Shown here: in pieces, positions 59,778 through 64,000 of the stretch | How positions within the stretch are numbered: position 1 is the first letter of the stretch | Layout of the letters: the number at the start of each line of letters is the position of its first letter | NCBI RefSeq assembly: GCF_019399895.1 | Contig: NC_091874.1 | Location: 6,202,501 to 6,266,500 of the forward strand | DNA length: 64,000 nt | Direction of reading: 5' to 3' | Source: Cardiocondyla obscurior | Lineage: Eukaryota; Arthropoda; Insecta; Hymenoptera; Formicidae | Position numbers and translations under genes: made by a program | Notes under the pieces: generated by a model | Databases searched by the model: none | Told to the model about the DNA's origin: nothing | The model's input: the letters and a program-made list of their open reading frames with translations, nothing else

Positions 59778-60710
59778 TGGTCATGCTAACGAAGCGCTCA
59801 GACATTCTGAACGCCTTCAAGATTTACAAGAAAAGAGTTGAAAAAGAAACCGGTTGCCCGATCAAAAAGATCCGCACCGACAACGCCAAGGAATATGTAT
59901 CAAAGGAATTCACCGAATATCTTGAAACCGAAGGTATTGGACGACAATTAAGTGTGGAATACACTCCACAACAAAACGGAATCGCCGAGAGAGCAAACCG
60001 CACTCTCGTAGAAATGGCTCGCTGCATGCTGATATAATCAAATCTACCAAAAAGTTTATGGGGCGAAGCGATAAACACAGCTACATTTATAAGAAATAGA
60101 TGCCCATCAAGAAAACTTGGAAACATGACACCAACGGAAGCATGGACTGGCACGAAACCATACGTAGGTTTTATGCGCATTTTTGGAAGCAAAGTAATCG
60201 TCTTGAACAAAGAAAGTAAACGCAATAAATTTGAACCCAAAGGAGAAGAGTACATTTTAGTCGGATATTCCGAAGAATCAAAGGCTTACCCCCTCTGGAA
60301 ACCGAAGACTAGGAAAGTTATTAAACGAAGAGACGTGCGTTTTCATGAAAAATTAAGTAAAGAAAACAGGCAAACCAACGATTACTTTGAAGCACCTACG
60401 GATATCCTGGGAACCGTCGAGCAACACGCGAAGGAAACACCGCATTCAACAGTCCCCAAGACTGAAAAGCAGGACGTCGAAGAAGACAACACGGAAGATT
60501 ATGCGACTTCACCGAAGACGGAACCCTTCGAAAACGAAGAAATACGAAGTACTTACAAGCGAGGTCCCGGACGACCTCGAGTCCAGCGAACCGGCCGACC
60601 AGGAAGACCAAGAAAATTATTCCAGGACGCAGCTAATTTTACCTACAAAAAAGATCTCGACGAATCAGACAGCGTAGAAAACATCTACAGCAGGGAAGAT
60701 AAGGATTTAT
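59778..60710 (+). pseudogene. Copia integrase core C-terminus and tail
   Basis: Resumes the integrase core (KKIRTDNAKEYVS, then PQQNGIAERANRTLVEMARC, which holds the catalytic Glu). It meets a TAA at 60036-60038 and continues in frame (KSLWGEAINTATF, NMTPTEAWTGTKPYVGFMRI). The tail carries two AT-hook-like cores (RGPGRPRVQRTGRPGRPRK). It ends with TGA at about 60710 where a Trp is expected before the RT. Confidence 0.8.
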
Positions 60711-62232
60711 GACTAGCAGCGATGGAAGATGAATACAATTCACTCATGCAAAATAATACATGGACGCTTGTGGAACGTCCGCAGGACGCTAAAATTTTAT
60801 CCAATAGATGGGTATCTAAGTTAAAACGCAAGCAAAACGGAGAAATTGACCGTTATAAAGCAAGATTGGTAGTACGCGGAAATGAGCAGCGAAAAGGAAT
60901 AGACTTCGGAGAAGTTTTCTAACCTGTAGCAAGATTTGAAACTATTTGCACCTTTTTAGCTACAAGTGTTCAAAACAAAATGCACGTACATTATATGGAT
61001 GTTATCTCCGCATACGTCCAAGGGGACCTGTCCACAACCATCTACATGAACCAGCCGGAAGGTCTCGAAATCAAGGGTCAAGAAGAAAAAGTATGCTCTC
61101 TACAACGACCACTTTATGGCCTGAAGCAATCCGGCCGTGAATGGTATAAGAAGCTGGATACTTACCTGTCAAGCATCGGCATGAAGAAAACTCAAACGGA
61201 TCCATGTGTATATGTAGACAGCGATGCAGAAAGCGACGTAATAATTATTGTTTATGTCGACGACTTATTAATAGGTTCGCGTGATATTTATAAATTTAAT
61301 GAGAGAAAACGACAAATGCAGCAGATGTTCAAGATGAACGACTTAACCCATTAAGTAATATCTTAGGTGTAAACGTAGAACGTGACGGGCTCACAGAAAG
61401 AATTAAACTTACTTAAACCAGGTACATCAACGACTTGCTCGCGAAGTTTGAAATGCAAGATTGCAAGCCAGCACCGACCCCCATCGAACAAGGCGTCAAG
61501 ATCACCAAAGAAGATCGACCAAAAACAGAAGAGGAATTCTTAGAGATGTAAAATAAACCATACAGGGAACTAATCGGTGGACTAATCTATTTAGTCAACG
61601 CTACTCGTCCCGACTTGGCACCGCGAGCATGCTGAGCCGATTCTGCTCTCAACCTGGACTAGCACATTGGAAACTAGCGAAACGAGCCCTACGCTATCTT
61701 AAGGAAACTGCGAATTTAGGTATTATTTACGAAACGGACAGCAATAAATTACATGCATACGTCGACGCTGACTGAGGCAGTGACATCGATGACCGAAGAT
61801 TTTTTACAGGAAGTGTCGTGATTTTAGCAAATCGACCGATCAGCTGGCAAGCAAAAAAACAACGTTCTGTGGCATTATCGACCATGAAGGCCGAATACAT
61901 GGGATTGTCTGAAGTCACGAGAGAAACTATTTACTTAAAAGGACTATTGCGACATATGAAGTTATCGAATTGTATAGATAATTGTACCACAATTTATTGC
62001 GATAACCAAAGTGCGATAGTATTAAGCAAAGATTCCGTACATCATTGTAAAAGTAAACATATTGATTTGAGATATCATTTTGTTAAGGAAGTCCAGGAAC
62101 AGGGCGAAATCAAAATTACTTATACGAGCACAGACTCAATGACAGCGGATATACTTACCAAACCTTTATCGACAATTAAACATTACCGCTGTATGAAACA
62201 ATTAAATTTAGTGAGTACGTCGATAGGAGGGG
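60711..62232 (+). pseudogene. Copia reverse transcriptase and RNase H
   Basis: The RT shows NTWTLVERP, NRWVSKLKRK, YKARLVVRG, YMDVISAYVQGDL, PLYGLKQSGREWYKKL and the catalytic YVDDLLIGS. RNase H shows ISWQAKKQRSVALSTMKAEY, IYCDNQSAIVLSKD, KHIDLRYHF and ADILTKPL. Stops occur near 60920, 61415, 61550 and 61774, and there is a frame problem near 61355 (after NDLTH). The sequence runs into the 3' LTR. Confidence 0.85.
62223..62232 (+). other. Copia polypurine tract
   Basis: ATAGGAGGGG directly before the 3' LTR, the expected plus-strand priming site. Confidence 0.6.
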
Positions 62233-62487
62233 TGTCAGGAATAAAGCCTTGAATCAACGAACTCAAGCCCCCCCTTATTAGTTATCTTAGATTTTGTTAC
62301 CCGTGAGTCACGTATATCAATATTCGCGCTACGTGACTTCTCGGCCGTTCTTTTGCGATCTTATTCTTATTATCTATTCCATTGTTTCATTCCGTTCCGA
62401 CCGCTCTACCGAGACGGATGTATTCTATTAAATAAAACTCATGTATTCACTAAGTTCCGCGGCTCTTTATTGACGGACCTTTTAACA
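62233..62487 (+). repeat. Copia 3' LTR
   Basis: 255 bp, nearly identical to the 5' LTR, followed by the target duplication GTAAT. Confidence 0.9.
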
Positions 62488-62572
62488 GTAATAAATAATA
62501 AATAATATTTCAAATATTAAAAATTAGTGAACATGCAGTGGTGCTTTTGTTTTTGAGTTTTGTTTTAAATAT

Positions 62573-62918
62573 ATGAAAGTAAAAGTGACTAATATATTTT
62601 ACGTGTTATTCGCTATGGCAGCTGCATTATTTATTATCATTAATGAAAATAATAATAATAATGAAAATAATAATGTTAATGTACGTGTAACTCGCAGAAT
62701 GTTACGGGATACACAAAATCTATTTAATATCCCTGAAAATCTTTTTATACATTTATATAGGTAATACAAACTTATGTATTAAGACACAAACTTATTATTC
62801 TAAACAAAATTATATTTACAGATTAACACGAGAAGCTGCTAGTCAATTGTGTGAAGATTTATTGCCCTATATTCCTTCTGGAACAAGAGCAACAGCAATT
62901 CCTCCTCATTGTAAAGTA
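62573..62918 (+). pseudogene. PIF/Harbinger transposase (HARBI1-like), 5' fragment
   Basis: Two exons: 62573-62760 and 62821-62918, joined in phase at LYR-LTREAASQLCED. The block LTREAASQLCEDLLPYIPSG then RATAIPPHCK matches the N-terminal part of Harbinger/HARBI1 nucleases (the STAIPPHLKVL motif before the DDE domain). A donor GTATGT follows. The remaining exons are missing: a partial copy of the 3.2-kb element begins about 30 bp into the intron. An Asn-rich run (NENNNNNENNN) is odd. The start ATG follows AT-rich sequence with a possible signal-like LFAMAAALFIII, probably accidental. Confidence 0.6.
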
Positions 62919-62949
62919 TGTATATATTGTAATTGATATAAATAACGTT

Positions 62950-63661
62950 GGATTATTAAATTATTGAACTTAGCTTATTCCACGTGTTCTCAGAGTTTTA
63001 ACAATAGAACTCTTTTCCTTTAACATTCAATAGTCAACCGGAGACATCTGGTTAGCTGTAATGTTTATCATATGTCAGCAGGTAGAGCGCGGCGCCTCCA
63101 TTTTGTCTATCTCATAAATTAGACAATTAGGGACCGCGTGTGTGACTCGAGGATCCGATATCTCTGGCTGTTTATTGTTCGCGCTCTTGACTTTTGGTGC
63201 CTTCTTGGCTGGCCTTTTGTTCATTGTTAAAGAAAAAATACTTATTCTAATAATCTATAATCATTTAGCGGAACGCTGGGCATTTTTATCAACTTAAAAG
63301 AACAATTTTAAAATCATTGAAACGCGAAAGTATACGTCAGTATAAGAAGATGAGTCGCGCAGCGGCTCATAAATTATTAACATAAAAAAAAAAAAATTAT
63401 ATTTCAATTCTTAGAATGCAATCAAGTTCTTTTAAATTGATATTATGCTTAAATATCTTAGAATATCGTTACATGTTCTCTTTTATCATTAACAATATTA
63501 GTTATTATTTCTTAAAGTCTACCATAGATTATCTCTTACAGAGAGGGACCGTCTATCCAAAAGACCAGATTGAGAATCCTCACTTTTATGCTATTGGTCA
63601 AATCGATTTTACTAGGATCTAGGAACTTTATTTAGTCGAAATTTTAATTTTTGACGTCACA
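62950..63661 (-). mobile_element. Partial third copy of the 3.2-kb element (promoter-distal 700 bp only)
   Basis: Similar to 50505-51185 of copy A and in the same direction, ending in TGACGTCACA at 63661. The left limit is near 62956 and lacks the other terminal repeat, the promoter and the ORF. It is a one-ended or internally deleted copy within the intron of the Harbinger fragment. Confidence 0.75.
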
Positions 63662-63747
63662 ATTATTTAACACCGAAAAAAGTATTGCTCTCTGATGTGT
63701 AGTGTATTTTCTGCCTAGATCACGGATTTAATTTTCCCTTGTTTAAG

Positions 63748-63925
63748 ACATTTTTACGATGTCCTTGTCGAGTCTTTTAAAGACGTTCTCATCGAGTCTT
63801 TTAAAGACGTCCTTATCGAGTCTTTTAAAAACGTCCTCAACGAATCGTTTAAAGGTATCCTCATCAAGTCTTATTAAGACGTTCTCATCTAGTCCTGTCA
63901 AGACATCCTTGTGTAGTCTATTTCT
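63748..63925. repeat. 24-bp minisatellite, about seven units
   Basis: Units of the type GACGTTCTCATCGAGTCTTT plus TAAA, stepping 24 bp and drifting in later copies. The unit is eight codons, and a frame reading DVLIESFK repeats through the middle units before a stop. The repeat may continue beyond the window. Confidence 0.75.
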
Positions 63926-64000
63926 AATGTCTTCATTAAGAAGTGTTTTTTATAAATCTAAAAGACGTTGTGTAGACGTCTGCTGGACATCTTATGTCCG

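Larger units (their letters stand above)
53921..62487 (+). mobile_element. Ty1/copia LTR retrotransposon, decayed, with nested insertions
   Basis: Two 255-bp LTRs (53921-54175 and 62233-62487), both TGTCAGG..CAACA-type, are flanked by GTAAT on each side (53916-53920, 62488-62492). Domain order is gag, protease, integrase, RT, RNase H, as in copia. The copia-derived body is about 4.6 kb once the foldback (about 54671-55394) and the 3264-bp DNA element (56514-59777) are set aside. It has several stops and a frameshift, so it is inactive. The two LTRs are nearly identical by eye, which suggests a fairly recent insertion. Confidence 0.92.

Noticed and set aside
62233..62487. Independent promoter region
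   Set aside because: It is the copia 3' LTR, matching 53921-54175.
63748..63925. CRISPR-like array
   Set aside because: Units are contiguous and drift without unique spacers, and the genome is eukaryotic; it is a minisatellite.

Overview
The window is a piece of an AT-rich insect nuclear genome. It has short GT..AG introns and TATA promoters, an insect-type odorant receptor, secreted low-complexity structural-type proteins, and several classes of transposable element. A hymenopteran, most likely an ant, fits the receptor and the repeat content best, but the species is an inference. No rRNA, intact tRNA or CRISPR was seen.

Left half (about 1-31,600). Five minus-strand genes encode secreted, low-complexity proteins of 259, 807, 1267, 736 and 482 aa. 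I joined their exons by eye; all junction phases agree. They share one design: a tiny first exon carrying 1 to 7 codons, a phase-0 intron inside the signal peptide, and (in four of five) a TATA box 55-90 bp above the ATG. This looks like a local cluster of cuticle or extracellular-matrix structural genes. Between the fourth and fifth lies a complete six-exon odorant receptor on the plus strand (25,262-27,260, 376 aa). A GC-rich block at 13,300-17,200 holds duplicated promoter-like and exon-like segments of unknown role.

Middle (31,600-40,300). Mostly gene-poor, with microsatellites, then a six-exon minus-strand metallophosphoesterase of the Cdc1/PGAP5 (Mppe1) family (38,312-39,871, 355 aa), a GPI-anchor remodelling type enzyme.

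Right part (40,300-64,000) is a nest of mobile DNA. (1) A minus-strand non-LTR retrotransposon (endonuclease, reverse transcriptase, RNase H) is nearly in one frame, broken by three TAG codons and one frameshift. (2) Directly on its 5' side is a 353-bp tandem array whose units carry exon-like blocks with conserved splice signals, running into a remnant of the element's ORF1. (3) Two inverted copies of a 3.2-kb DNA element (47,958-51,185 and 56,514-59,777) have TGTGACGTC-type ends and 4-bp target duplications. Each keeps a TATA promoter, a 5'UTR intron full of repeated covarying hairpins, and an intact 128-aa ORF with a SUMO-interaction-like motif. (4) A decayed Ty1/copia element (53,921-62,487) with 255-bp LTRs was invaded by one of these copies and by a CTAG-rich foldback plus tRNA-like palindrome. 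(5) Smaller items are a Tc1-type MITE, a TTAA-type MITE, a Harbinger transposase 5' fragment with a third partial copy of the 3.2-kb element in its intron, and a 24-bp minisatellite at the window end.

The most novel candidates are the 3.2-kb element (small SIM protein plus repeated hairpins, no transposase) and the exon-like tandem array upstream of the retrotransposon.
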